Shown here one piece after another: positions 16,171 to 24,488 of a stretch of 64,000 nucleotides of DNA. The notes beneath the pieces are model-generated. The model had not been told where the DNA came from, searched no databases, and was given only the letters and a program-made list of their open reading frames with translations. The position numbers were made by a program, and so were the translations under genes. How positions within the stretch are numbered: the first letter of the stretch is position 1; the number at the start of each line of letters is the position of its first letter. The DNA comes from an uncultured Eubacteriales bacterium (GTDB lineage: Bacteria > Bacillota > Clostridia > Oscillospirales > UMGS1783): positions 62,001-126,000 of the forward strand of contig CAKSHC010000001.1 of NCBI GenBank assembly GCA_934456365.1. Direction: 5' to 3'.

Positions 16171-17166
16171 ATGTCAAAAGCGCGGTATCTGGCGGCCAGA
16201 ATTCTGCAGATGGACTATAAAAATATGCTGCGGGTGGCCGGTGTGGTGGCCAAGAAATCCGGCAAATCCCTTTTTTGGGTGATGCGGGATATGATCCATT
16301 GCGGCCTGACCTATCAGGCCGGCTATTACGACTATCAGGAATTCGAGTTTTATCTGCTCACCCCCGAGCAGAGAGCCACCTACCTGACCCGTGGGATCAA
16401 CAATGCCATCGTGAAGAAATACAACGATAAGGCCTGGTTTGATCGCTTCAACGATAAGGCCCTGTTCAATGAAATGTTTGTGGACTATCTCCACCGCGGC
16501 TGGTGCGACCTTCGTCACCTGAGCGGCGACGAGTTTGCCGCTTTCGCGCAGCTCCACCCGGTCGTGATCGCCAAACCGGTCGACGGCGAAGGCGGGCAGG
16601 GGGTGGAGCGCTATCAGCTGACGCAGGACCCCCGAGCCGCCTATGCCGCCATGTGCGCCAAGGGGCAGATGATGGTCGAGGATCTTCTGGCGCAGCATCC
16701 GGCGCTCGCCGCGCTGTATCCGGATTCGGTCAATACCTTGCGGATCTTCACCTTCTACCGGGACGGACAGGCCCATTTTCTGCAGGCCATCCTGAAGCTC
16801 GGAAACGGCGGCATTGCCGACAATTTTTCCGCCGGCGGGATGTATACTTTTCTGGATGAAAACGGAACGGTGATCGTGCCGGCCATCGATCGGGCCGACC
16901 GCCTTTATGAGCGCCACCCCCGCACAGGAATGCGGATCCTCGGGTTTCAGGTTCCGTTTTTTGCCGAGGCTCGCGCCATGGCCGAGCAGGCCGCCGCACT
17001 GGTGCCTCAAATCGGCTATGTCGGATGGGATATTGCGATTACCCCCAAAGGTCCTGCCATGATCGAAGGAAATTGCTTCCCGGGCGTGTTTCAGATCCGC
17101 GCTTCGCTCAATCCGGAAAAGACGGGAGTTTTGCCCCGGTATCGCGCGGCCGGGATGGAAATCTGA
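16171..17166 (+). CDS. Sugar-transfer associated ATP-grasp protein
   Basis: 331 residues. The ATP-grasp elements are VIAKPVDGEGGQGVE (nucleotide loop), MMVEDLL, SVNTLRIFTF, LGNGGIADNFSAGGMY, and GWDIAITPKGPAMIEGNCFPG (metal-binding Asp and Asn-rich end). This order matches the ATPgrasp_ST family (PF14397), often found in capsule or exopolysaccharide clusters. Here it stands alone between typA and the TasA-like locus, with its own promoter and terminator. The carboxylate-amine ligase substrate is unknown. AGGGGAG serves as Shine-Dalgarno. Confidence 0.85.
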   Translation: MSKARYLAARILQMDYKNMLRVAGVVAKKSGKSLFWVMRDMIHCGLTYQAGYYDYQEFEFYLLTPEQRATYLTRGINNAIVKKYNDKAWFDRFNDKALFNEMFVDYLHRGWCDLRHLSGDEFAAFAQLHPVVIAKPVDGEGGQGVERYQLTQDPRAAYAAMCAKGQMMVEDLLAQHPALAALYPDSVNTLRIFTFYRDGQAHFLQAILKLGNGGIADNFSAGGMYTFLDENGTVIVPAIDRADRLYERHPRTGMRILGFQVPFFAEARAMAEQAAALVPQIGYVGWDIAITPKGPAMIEGNCFPGVFQIRASLNPEKTGVLPRYRAAGMEI

Positions 17167-17170
17167 TGAA

Positions 17171-17199
17171 AAATCCGCTGGTTTTCAGCGGATTTTTTT
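17171..17199 (+). terminator. Terminator of the ATP-grasp gene
   Basis: A 10-bp stem AAATCCGCTG/CAGCGGATTT with a GTTTT loop and a following T-run (17193-17199), 5 nt after the stop. Confidence 0.85.
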
Positions 17200-17208
17200 G
17201 CGGAAGTC

Positions 17209-17237
17209 TTGCATTCTTGAAGGAAGTATTCTATAAT
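17209..17237 (+). promoter_or_regulatory. Promoter of the TasA-like/SipW locus
   Basis: TTGCAT (17209-17214), a 17-bp spacer and TATAAT (17232-17237). It is followed by GGAGGTGCGGC and the ATG at 17272. Confidence 0.75.
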
Positions 17238-17271
17238 AAGATGATATTTTTATGGGTTCTGGAGGTGCGGC

Positions 17272-18048
17272 ATGAAGAAAAACCGTCAGAAGGTCTGGAT
17301 GATTGTTCTGGCTTTGCTTTTGTGCGTCTGCCTGTTGTCGTTGGGCGGCGTGTGGCTTTATCGCTCTTCGCTTCCCGCGTCGGACGGATCGGCCACCGTG
17401 TCCGATAATGTCATCACCCCCGATAAAGAGCCATCCTCTGTCTCGGCCGACGCCCCGGCTTCTTCTCCGGAAGAAAAACCGGCAAGCGGCGCGGCGGAAA
17501 CGATTCGGGAAACGGCTGTCAAAAAAGAGGACGCGCTTTCTCTGTATCGCCGCCATGAAGAGGCGAACCAGCCGTTCCGGGCTGAAAATCTCTTCCCCGG
17601 CGATGCCGAAACCCGGCTCTACAGCGTCCGCGTTTCCTACCACGACACCGTCACCGTGCGCTTCCATGCGGATATCCGCCCCGGCTCGGAAAAGCTTGCC
17701 GAGGTGCTGAAGGTGCGGGTCGCATTGGGCGAAGAAACGCTTTACGACGGTTTGATGCGCGACATGCCCGAAAGCCTGAACCGCACGCTTTCGAGCGAGC
17801 AAACGGCTGTGGAAATTCTGGATTATGAAATAACGGCCTACCTGGAAACCAGCGTGGGCAATGACTATATGGATCGCGAGCTTACGGCGGATTTCCGCTG
17901 GTGGGTAGAGGAAACCGGGAATCTGGATCCTTCGCCGAGCACCTCGGATCGGATCCCCCTGTATGCTGCGCTCGGCGCGGCGGCCGCCGCTTGTGTCGGC
18001 GGAGTTTTGCTGATCGTTCGGCGTCGTCGTAAGGAGGAAGAAAAATGA
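17272..18048 (+). CDS. Membrane-anchored surface protein with TasA/camelysin-like domain
   Basis: 258 residues. A signal or anchor helix (about 8-28) is followed by a Ser/Pro/Glu-rich linker (35-80). A beta-rich domain (about 100-215) has NLFPGDAETRLYSV, LKVRVALGEETLYDG and DYEITAYLETSVGNDYMD elements. A C-terminal TSDRIPLYAA plus helix and RRRRKEEE tail completes a cell-surface anchor layout. The FPGD, beta-strand, LYDG and YLE pattern parallels that of the next gene's product (EPGM, LYFDQ, LYSGKAS) and resembles TasA/camelysin-type fibre proteins. First gene of the locus; stop overlaps the next start (ATGA). No sortase gene is seen. Confidence 0.65.
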   Translation: MKKNRQKVWMIVLALLLCVCLLSLGGVWLYRSSLPASDGSATVSDNVITPDKEPSSVSADAPASSPEEKPASGAAETIRETAVKKEDALSLYRRHEEANQPFRAENLFPGDAETRLYSVRVSYHDTVTVRFHADIRPGSEKLAEVLKVRVALGEETLYDGLMRDMPESLNRTLSSEQTAVEILDYEITAYLETSVGNDYMDRELTADFRWWVEETGNLDPSPSTSDRIPLYAALGAAAAACVGGVLLIVRRRRKEEEK

Positions 18049-18593
18049 GCGGAAAATCAAAAGCGTCCAAGCGTCTGACGGGCTCGATCGCAGTGATCTT
18101 TGTTTTGGCTCTCTGCCTGGCGGTCACCACGGTCGCTCTGTTCTGGTCCATCGTTTCGGTGGAAGAAAACCGGTTCCATACCGGCCGGGTCGAGATCAAT
18201 CTCAACGATGGCGAGCCGGTCATTTCCGAGCATGAATTTCTCTTTGAGCCCGGAATGACGGTTGTGAAAGATTTTTTTGTGGAAAATAAAAGCACATGGG
18301 ATGTCTATTACCGCCTCTATTTCGATCAGGTCGAGGGCGGGCTGGCGGATGTTCTGGATATCCGGATCCTGGATGGGGATCGGGTTCTCTATTCCGGAAA
18401 GGCCTCCGAGATGACGAGGCAAAAGGTTTTGGCCGCCGATGATCTGCTCGAGGTGGGCGAGCGTCGGAACCTGCAGATTGAATTCCATTTCCCGGAGCAG
18501 GCCGGCAACGCGCTGCAGAATCAGGAAATGAGCTTCTCGCTCAACGCCGAGGCCACTCAGACCAAAAACAATCCGGATAAGCGGTTCGATTGA
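18045..18593 (+). CDS. TasA/camelysin-like protein with SipW-type signal
   Basis: 182 residues. N-terminal signal-anchor: basic start, hydrophobic core (about 14-37), then VSVEENRFHTGRVEINL, the usual post-signal start of the TasA/CalY beta-sandwich. FEPGMTVVKDFFVENKSTWDVYYRLYF and DGDRVLYSGKA are typical strands. Such proteins are cleaved by the dedicated signal peptidase SipW and form extracellular fibres in Bacillus. The sipW-like gene follows directly, which supports the assignment. Start overlaps the preceding stop (ATGA). Fibre formation here is inferred. Confidence 0.75.
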   Translation: MSGKSKASKRLTGSIAVIFVLALCLAVTTVALFWSIVSVEENRFHTGRVEINLNDGEPVISEHEFLFEPGMTVVKDFFVENKSTWDVYYRLYFDQVEGGLADVLDIRILDGDRVLYSGKASEMTRQKVLAADDLLEVGERRNLQIEFHFPEQAGNALQNQEMSFSLNAEATQTKNNPDKRFD

Positions 18594-18613
18594 GCCGGAA
18601 GGGGAAGCCTATT

Positions 18614-19297
18614 ATGAAGAAAGCTTTGCAGATTCTGAAAAATGTTTTTGTGATTCTGGTTGCAGTGGCCGCTGTAGGCATGATGGTCTTCACCATTATT
18701 TCGGTCACCACCTTCGACCAGCAGGATCGTTCGATTTTCGGCTATAAGGCCTTTATCGTGATGAGCGAATCGATGAGCCGCACGGATTTTACGACCGACG
18801 ATCTGATCCTGGTGAAAAATGTGAAGGATCCGTCGGCCTATCAGGAAGGGGATATCATTTCCTTTGTGTCGCAGGATCCCGACAGCCGGAATGAAATCGT
18901 CACCCATAAAATTCGCCGCGCCGCTGTGGACGAATATGGGAACCCCGGCTATATCACCTACGGCACCACAACCGATACCGACGATCGGACGATTGTCACC
19001 TATCCCTTTATTTTGGGGCAGTATCGGGCAAAGATTTCCGGCGTGGGCGCTTTCCTTCGCTTTTTGAAATCCACCCCGGGATATCTGGTTTGTATCTTTA
19101 TTCCGTTTTTGATTTTGATTGCTTTTCAGGGAATCCGGTGCGTTCGCCTGTTTCGCCAGTACAAGTCCGAGCAGCAGGCTGAAATGGCGGCTGAGCGGGC
19201 GGCGCTGGAGGCCGAACGGGCCGAAAACCGCCGGATGATGGATGAATTGATGAAATTGAAAGCCAAGCTTGGCATGGATGGGGAGAATTCGCAATGA
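18614..19297 (+). CDS. sipW: Signal peptidase I, SipW (ER) type, with C-terminal coiled coil
   Basis: 227 residues from the ATG at 18614 (GGAAGGGGAAG upstream); a TTG at 18590 that overlaps the previous stop is the alternative. After a first helix (about 9-32) the catalytic serine motif MSESMSR appears. The general base position carries VTHKIRR, a histidine in place of lysine, the mark of archaeal/ER-type SipW enzymes. A second helix (about 162-182) precedes a charged coiled coil of ~45 residues (EQQAEMAAERAALEAERAE), which is not part of the catalytic core. It is predicted to process the flanking TasA-like proteins. Confidence 0.88.
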   Translation: MKKALQILKNVFVILVAVAAVGMMVFTIISVTTFDQQDRSIFGYKAFIVMSESMSRTDFTTDDLILVKNVKDPSAYQEGDIISFVSQDPDSRNEIVTHKIRRAAVDEYGNPGYITYGTTTDTDDRTIVTYPFILGQYRAKISGVGAFLRFLKSTPGYLVCIFIPFLILIAFQGIRCVRLFRQYKSEQQAEMAAERAALEAERAENRRMMDELMKLKAKLGMDGENSQ

Positions 19298-19839
19298 ACG
19301 ATCGGAACCGACGTGCAAAAAGAGCCCCTTCCCGCGCAGCGGGGAGAAGAGGGCAAAAGGATGGATTTCTCGCAACGCTCCTTCCGTTGATGATGGGAAT
19401 GGCGCTGTGCGTGGTTTGCCTGTGCGGAACAACCTGGGCCTGGTTTTCGGCCAGCAGCGCATCTTCGCTTTCCACGATTCAGACAGCCAGCTTTGCGATT
19501 CAGGTCAAGGTGACGGCCGGGGAAGAGGAGATTTTTTCGGAAAATGGCAGCTATGCCTTGAAAGCCGGGAAAACCTATGAGGTAACGATCCTCCCGTCCG
19601 GAGATGCCGATTCCGGTTCCTGCCGGATCGCGGCGGGCGAGCAGGTTTTCAAAACGGTGCGCCTCACCCCCGGTCAGGAGTTTTCCCTGAAGCTGGAGAT
19701 GAGAGAAAGTCGGAGCGTCCGCTTTGATGCGCAGTGGTCTTTGCAGGAGATCGGCACGGTTTCCGAAGGGGAAACCTGCGTGATTGGTCAGAATGGATCT
19801 ATTCCAAATCCGGATCCGGAACCGGGAGATGAACCGTAA
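19294..19839 (+). CDS. SipW-dependent exported protein, TasA-like locus
   Basis: 181 residues. The basic N-terminus (20+ residues rich in Arg/Lys) precedes a hydrophobic helix ending GTTWAWFSASSAS, which closely resembles the cleavage region of SipW-dependent signals (T-x-A-x-F-[ST]). A small beta domain follows (FAIQVKVTAGEEEIF, SYALKAGKTYEVTI). The C-terminus is Pro/Asp-rich (PNPDPEPGDEP). The start overlaps the sipW stop (ATGA). The stop TAA shares its last base with the ATG of the dehydrogenase gene. Likely a minor fibre or surface subunit; function inferred from signal and context. Confidence 0.72.
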   Translation: MNDRNRRAKRAPSRAAGRRGQKDGFLATLLPLMMGMALCVVCLCGTTWAWFSASSASSLSTIQTASFAIQVKVTAGEEEIFSENGSYALKAGKTYEVTILPSGDADSGSCRIAAGEQVFKTVRLTPGQEFSLKLEMRESRSVRFDAQWSLQEIGTVSEGETCVIGQNGSIPNPDPEPGDEP

Positions 19840-20954
19840 TGGAACAACTGATTTGCCGCCCAAGATTGTATCAATTTGAAAATGCCAAAGCCTTTGCCGA
19901 AGCTTTTTCGGTGGGAGAGAACGACCTAATCCTCACCAACCGTTACCTTTATGAGCCCTTCTTCGGCGAGCTTTCTCTGGGGGCGCAGCTTCTCTATCAG
20001 GAGGAGTTTGGCATGGGGGAACCCACCGATACCATGGTGGATGCCCTGATCCGCGCCGCCTCGGAAAAGAGCTTTCGGCGCCTGATCGCCATCGGCGGCG
20101 GCACGGTGATCGATATCGCCAAGGTGCTGGCCGTAGCCGGGGATCGGAACGTGGATGAGCTGTATGAGAAAAAGGATTCGCTGGCCAAAACGGTTCCGCT
20201 GATCCTGATTCCCACCACCTGCGGCACCGGCAGTGAGGTCACCAATCTTTCGATCATCAATCGCACTCGCCTCGGCGTAAAAATGGGGCTGGCAAGCGAA
20301 GCTCTTTATGCGGATTATGCCGTTCTGATCCCGCAGCTTCTGACCCGCCTCCCGCTTTCGGTTTTTGCCCCCAGCTCAATCGATGCGCTGGTCCATGCCG
20401 TGGAATCGGCGCTCTCTCCCAAGGCAACGGCGTATACCCGCCTTCTGAGCGAGCGCGCCATGGAGCTTCTGATCGGCGGCTTCCAAGGGCTGGTGCGCGA
20501 CGGGCTGGATCGCCTGCCGGAGCGCGTGGGCGATTTCCTGATCGCATCCAATATGGCCGGTTTGGCCTTCGGCACCGCCGGCTGCGCCGCAGTCCATGCG
20601 CTCAGCTATCCGCTGGGCGGCTCGTATCATGTGCCCCACGGCGAGAGCAACTACGCGCTCTTTACCGGCGTTTTGTTCAAATACCGCGAAAAGAAGGACG
20701 GAGGCGCCCTGCGCTGGCTCAACGAAAAGCTCGCCGGGCTTTTGGACTGCACCCCGGATACGGCTTACGAATCTTTGGAAAAGCTTCTGAATCAGATCCT
20801 TCCGAAAAAGGCGCTGCATGAATACGGAGTGAAGCCCGAGGAGCTGGAGGTCTTTACCGACAGCGTGCTGGCCACCCAGGGAAGATTGATGGCCAATAAC
20901 TTCACCCCCCTGACCAGGGACGATGTGCTCGATATTTACCAAAAGCTGTACTAA
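19839..20954 (+). CDS. 4hbD: 4-hydroxybutyrate dehydrogenase (iron-containing alcohol dehydrogenase)
   Basis: 371 residues, the same length as the Clostridium kluyveri enzyme as I recall it. Shared features are NDLILTNRYLYEPF, GMGEPTD, IAIGGGTVIDIAK (NAD-binding), PTTCGTGSEVTN, SSIDALVHAVESALSP (metal ligand region), HALSYPLGG and HVPHGESNY. It interconverts 4-hydroxybutyrate and succinate semialdehyde with NAD(H), in succinate- or GABA-linked butyrate metabolism. Its ATG overlaps the stop of the preceding surface gene (TAATG), with GGGAGA upstream, so it is read as part of that transcript. No other succinate/4-hydroxybutyrate pathway gene is in the window. Confidence 0.88.
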   Translation: MEQLICRPRLYQFENAKAFAEAFSVGENDLILTNRYLYEPFFGELSLGAQLLYQEEFGMGEPTDTMVDALIRAASEKSFRRLIAIGGGTVIDIAKVLAVAGDRNVDELYEKKDSLAKTVPLILIPTTCGTGSEVTNLSIINRTRLGVKMGLASEALYADYAVLIPQLLTRLPLSVFAPSSIDALVHAVESALSPKATAYTRLLSERAMELLIGGFQGLVRDGLDRLPERVGDFLIASNMAGLAFGTAGCAAVHALSYPLGGSYHVPHGESNYALFTGVLFKYREKKDGGALRWLNEKLAGLLDCTPDTAYESLEKLLNQILPKKALHEYGVKPEELEVFTDSVLATQGRLMANNFTPLTRDDVLDIYQKLY

Positions 20955-20955
20955 G

Positions 20956-20989
20956 AAAAAGGGATTGCCGCATGCGGCAATCCCTTTTT
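20956..20989. terminator. Bidirectional terminator between 4hbD and trxA
   Basis: A perfect 15-bp stem (20956-20970 with 20975-20989) with a CATG loop and flanking A5/T5. It is placed 1 nt after the plus-strand stop and before the minus-strand thioredoxin stop. Confidence 0.9.
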
Positions 20990-21003
20990 GCAAACAGAAA
21001 AAA

Positions 21004-21315
21004 TCAGCCCAGAAGCGCTTTGATCTCCGCTTTGGAAACCAGTCCGAGGCTTCTTTGAACCGGCTGAGAATCTTTGAACACAATCAAAGTCGGAATGCTC
21101 ATGATGCCGAATCGGGCCGCCAGCTCCGGCTGCTCGTCCACATTCACCTTCCCGACCACACAGGCCTCGCCCTCTTCTTCGGCAAACTGCTCCACAATCG
21201 GGGAGAGCATCCGGCAGGGGTTGCACCAGCTTGCCCAGAAATCCACTAAAACCGGCTTGTCCGACGAGGAGAGAACCTCCTCAAAATTATTTTTGGTCAA
21301 AGTTTCTACAGACAT
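21004..21315 (-). CDS. trxA: Thioredoxin with CNPC active site
   Basis: 103 residues from the ATG at 21315 (GGAGGG 5 nt upstream). The open frame extends far upstream but only this start has a ribosome site. Typical thioredoxin fold: VLVDFWASW, active site C31-N-P-C34, cis-Pro loop MSIPTLIVF. The usual dipeptide is Gly-Pro, so Asn-Pro is unusual and may shift redox potential or partner choice. It acts as a cytoplasmic disulfide reductase. No thioredoxin reductase gene is adjacent; the neighbouring operon encodes flavoproteins. Confidence 0.93.
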   Translation of the reverse strand: MSVETLTKNNFEEVLSSSDKPVLVDFWASWCNPCRMLSPIVEQFAEEEGEACVVGKVNVDEQPELAARFGIMSIPTLIVFKDSQPVQRSLGLVSKAEIKALLG

Positions 21316-21339
21316 TGGTATCCCTCCAATCCTGAAAAT

Positions 21340-21368
21340 ATTATACTGATATTGTATACAAAAGTCAA
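21340..21368 (-). promoter_or_regulatory. trxA promoter
   Basis: On the minus strand: TTGACT (21363-21368), a 17-bp spacer and TATAAT (21340-21345). Confidence 0.8.
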
Positions 21369-21398
21369 CGAAAAAATCGGAAGAATCCCGGAAAAATC

Positions 21399-21427
21399 TT
21401 GTCGTTTGCTTCAAAATGCGGTAAAAT
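21399..21427 (+). promoter_or_regulatory. Promoter of the flavoprotein operon
   Basis: TTGTCG (21399-21404), a 17-bp spacer and TAAAAT (21422-21427), 21 bp before the ATG at 21449. Confidence 0.6.
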
Positions 21428-21448
21428 AAGAAAAAAGGAGGGCAGAGA

Positions 21449-22879
21449 ATGGTATACGATGTAGCAATCATCGGCGCCGGAGTCGTCGGGGCTCTGGTTG
21501 CCAGAGAATTGTCGCGGTATCGGTTGTCGGTCGCTTTGCTGGATAAGGAAAACGACGTCGCCTGCGGCGCCACCAAAGCCAACAGCGCCATCATCCACGC
21601 CGGTTTTGACGCTCGCCCCGGCACGCTGAAAGCCGAGCTCAATGTGCAGGGCGCCGCCCGCATGCCTAAGTTGGCCGCCGAACTGGGCGTGCCGTATCAG
21701 AATATCGGCTCTCTCGTGGTTGCTTTTTCGGAAGAAGAGATGGAAACTCTCCATCGGCTGCTTGAGCAGGGCCGGGAAAATGGAGTGGAAGGGCTTTGCA
21801 TCCTTTCTCCGGAAGAGCTTTTTGAGAAGGAACCGAATCTTTCCCGTTCCGCCCTGGGCGCGCTCTGGGCCCCTACAGCAGGCATCATCTGCCCCTATGG
21901 GCTCTGCATCGCCGCCGCCGGAAACGCTATGGATAACGGCTGCGCCTTTTTCCCGGAGTTTGATGTCGAATCCATCGAAGAGCAGGGCGAGGTGTTCGCA
22001 ATCTTTTCGCAGGGCCGCACGCTGCAGGCTAAATATTTGGTCAACGCCGCCGGTCTCTACGCCGACCGCATCGCCCAAATGCTTGGAGATGAGTCGTTTC
22101 AGATTCATGCCCGCCGCGGCGAATACCTGCTTCTGGACCGCTCCTGCGGCTCGCTTGTCCGGCACACGGTCTTCCCGGCCCCCGGAAAAATGGGAAAAGG
22201 AATTCTCATCTCGCCAACAGTCCACGGCAATCTCATCCTCGGCCCCACCGCGGAGGACCTTCCCGATAAAACGGATCATGACACCACAGCCTCCGGCCTC
22301 GCACGGGTGCGCCAGTCGGTTTTGCACACCGTCCCATCCCTTCCGCTGCGCCAGGTCATCACCTCCTTTGCCGGCCTGCGCGCGGTAGGCAGCACGGGAG
22401 ATTTTATCCTGCGCCGTCAGGGTGCTCGCGCCGTCTATGCCGCCGCCATCGAAAGCCCCGGCCTTTCCGCCTCTCCTGCGATTGCCGAACGCGTTGTTTC
22501 GCTTTTGCAGGAGGCCGGGCTTCCTCTTGTCAAGAAAGAGAGCTTTACAGCCAATCGCCTCCCGATGGACGCCTTCAAATCTGCTTCCGAATCGGAAAAG
22601 GAGGAATGGATCCGCCGGGATCCCCGCTATGGCAGGATCGTCTGCCGCTGCGAGGAGGTGACCGAAGGCGAGATCGTCGCCGCTTTGCATCAGAACCCGC
22701 CGCCGCGGGATGTGGACGGTCTCAAGCGCCGGCTGCGCACGGGCATGGGCCGCTGTCAGGGCGGATTCTGCACCCCGTTTTTAACCGAAATTCTGGCCAG
22801 GGAATGGGGCGTGTCGGAAGAAACCATCACCAAAAAAGGGAAGGGCTCCGCCTACCTGATCGGGAGGACAAAAGGATGA
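21449..22879 (+). CDS. GlpA-like FAD-dependent dehydrogenase with BFD-type [2Fe-2S] domain
   Basis: 476 residues. FAD/Rossmann motif IIGAGVVGALVARELS (residues 7-22), ATKANSAIIHAGFDARPGTLK, and a DAO-fold body. The C-terminal BFD-like domain has cysteines in VCRCEEVTEGEI and GMGRCQGGFC. This is the anaerobic glycerol-3-phosphate dehydrogenase large-subunit type common in Clostridia. It opens an operon of five overlapping genes and AAAAAAGGAGGG precedes the ATG. Sn-glycerol-3-phosphate is the likely substrate by family, but no glycerol kinase or facilitator gene is in the window. Confidence 0.88.
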   Translation: MVYDVAIIGAGVVGALVARELSRYRLSVALLDKENDVACGATKANSAIIHAGFDARPGTLKAELNVQGAARMPKLAAELGVPYQNIGSLVVAFSEEEMETLHRLLEQGRENGVEGLCILSPEELFEKEPNLSRSALGALWAPTAGIICPYGLCIAAAGNAMDNGCAFFPEFDVESIEEQGEVFAIFSQGRTLQAKYLVNAAGLYADRIAQMLGDESFQIHARRGEYLLLDRSCGSLVRHTVFPAPGKMGKGILISPTVHGNLILGPTAEDLPDKTDHDTTASGLARVRQSVLHTVPSLPLRQVITSFAGLRAVGSTGDFILRRQGARAVYAAAIESPGLSASPAIAERVVSLLQEAGLPLVKKESFTANRLPMDAFKSASESEKEEWIRRDPRYGRIVCRCEEVTEGEIVAALHQNPPPRDVDGLKRRLRTGMGRCQGGFCTPFLTEILAREWGVSEETITKKGKGSAYLIGRTKG

Positions 22880-24129
22880 CCGAAAGAGATCTTGTCATTA
22901 TCGGCGCCGGCCCGGCGGGCCTGAGTGCCGCTGTCGCGGCCTATGACGCCGGTGTGCGCGATATTCTTTTGCTGGAGCGCGATGAGCACCTGGGTGGCAT
23001 CCTGATCCAGTGTATCCACAACGGCTTCGGCCTGCACCATTTCGGTGAGGAGCTGACCGGCCCGGAATATGCCGCCCGCTATGAACAAATGATCTGCGAG
23101 CGAGGCATCGAGTATCGCCTGGGCACCATGGTGCTCCATCTTTCCGCGGATCGCGAAATCGTCGCCATGAACGGGCGCGACGGCGTGTTCCATATCCGCG
23201 CCAAAGCGATTATTCTGGCCATGGGCTGCCGGGAACGCAGCCGCGGCGCCTTGAGCATCCCCGGCTCCCGCCCCGCCGGCGTCTATACCGCCGGAACGGC
23301 TCAGCGGTATGTCAATCTCAAGGGAGAACTGCCGGGGCGAGAGGTCGTGATTCTCGGCTCGGGCGATATCGGCCTGATTATGGCTCGCCGGCTCACTCTG
23401 GAAGGCGCAAAAGTTAAGATGGTGTGCGAGCTGATGCCCTATTCCGGCGGCCTGACCCGCAACATCGTCCAGTGTTTGGATGATTTTCAGATCCCTCTCC
23501 GCCTTTCGCACACGGTCGTCCGGATTCACGGAAAGGATCGCGCGGAGGGCGTAACCGTCGCTGCCGTGGATGAATCGGGCCGCCCGATTCCGCAAACGGA
23601 GGAAGACGTCCCCTGCGACACGCTGCTTCTCTCGGTCGGCCTTCTGCCGGAAAACGAGCTGACCCGCGAAGCCGGGATCGCAATGGATCCTGTGACCGGC
23701 GGCGCGCTTGTCAACGAAAACAGAGAAACCGAGGCGGACGGCATTTATGCCTGCGGCAATGTGCTGCAGGTCCATGACCTGGTGGACTATGTGTCCGAAG
23801 AAGCGGAAATCGCCGGCCGCGCCGCCGCTCGCCGGATCCTTGGCAAAGAAAGCGAAAAACAAGCCGTGCGCACCATTTCGGCGGGCGAGGGGATTCGCTA
23901 TACCGTTCCTCAGCGCGTGGACACGGACGAAGCATTTTCGCTGTATTATCGGGTTCGAGGAATCTACCGAAACCTGATCGTGGAGCTGAGCGACGAGCAG
24001 GACGTGATTTTGTCCAAAAAGCTCCGAAGGGCGGCTCCCGGCGAAATGGAACGTTTGGCCGTGCCGCAGGGCGCTTTGCAAAAGGCCGGGCATGCTCTTC
24101 GTCTTTCGGTAAAGGAGGCTAAGGCATGA
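22876..24129 (+). CDS. GlpB-like NAD(P)/FAD-dependent oxidoreductase
   Basis: 417 residues from the ATG at 22876, which overlaps the previous stop (ATGA); GGGAGGACAAAAGG precedes it. A longer in-frame opening from 22606 lies inside the upstream gene and was rejected. Motifs: VIIGAGPAGLSAAVAA (FAD), ILLLERDEHLGG, VVILGSGDIGLIMARRLTLEGAKV (second, NAD-binding Rossmann) and ADGIYACGNVLQVHDLVD. It is the usual partner of the GlpA-like protein and probably passes electrons from it. The stop overlaps the next gene. Confidence 0.87.
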   Translation: MTERDLVIIGAGPAGLSAAVAAYDAGVRDILLLERDEHLGGILIQCIHNGFGLHHFGEELTGPEYAARYEQMICERGIEYRLGTMVLHLSADREIVAMNGRDGVFHIRAKAIILAMGCRERSRGALSIPGSRPAGVYTAGTAQRYVNLKGELPGREVVILGSGDIGLIMARRLTLEGAKVKMVCELMPYSGGLTRNIVQCLDDFQIPLRLSHTVVRIHGKDRAEGVTVAAVDESGRPIPQTEEDVPCDTLLLSVGLLPENELTREAGIAMDPVTGGALVNENRETEADGIYACGNVLQVHDLVDYVSEEAEIAGRAAARRILGKESEKQAVRTISAGEGIRYTVPQRVDTDEAFSLYYRVRGIYRNLIVELSDEQDVILSKKLRRAAPGEMERLAVPQGALQKAGHALRLSVKEAKA

Positions 24130-24488
24130 AAAAGGAAATGACCTGTATCGTCTGCCCGATGGGCTGCTCGCTGACGGTGGAAACCGACCAATCGGGAATC
24201 CTCCGGGTGAGCGGAAATTCCTGCCCCCGAGGAGATGCCTATGCCCGCGCCGAGCTTACCCATCCGACCCGCACCCTGACCACCACCGTTCGCCTGGACG
24301 ACAGCAGAATGCTTCCGGTACGCTCGGCCGCGCCGATCCCAAAGGAAAAGCTTTTTGAAGCCATGGCTCAGGCGAATCGGGTGATCGCCCGGGCCCCCGT
24401 TCAGATCGGAGACCGGATCCTGTCCGATCTTGCCGGAACGGGAATTGATCTGATCGCCGCCGGAAATGCAAAAAGGAGAAACCAATGA
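24126..24488 (+). CDS. DUF1667 cysteine-rich protein of the GlpAB-like complex
   Basis: 120 residues. The N-terminal cysteines CIVCPMGC (7, 10, 14) and NSCPRGD make a likely iron-sulfur or metal site. It then has TRTLTTTVR and VRSAAPIPKEKL as in DUF1667. In many Clostridia this gene follows the GlpA/GlpB-like pair, taking the place of the iron-sulfur subunit GlpC. It overlaps both neighbours (ATGA at each end). An electron-transfer role is inferred. Confidence 0.88.
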   Translation: MKKEMTCIVCPMGCSLTVETDQSGILRVSGNSCPRGDAYARAELTHPTRTLTTTVRLDDSRMLPVRSAAPIPKEKLFEAMAQANRVIARAPVQIGDRILSDLAGTGIDLIAAGNAKRRNQ

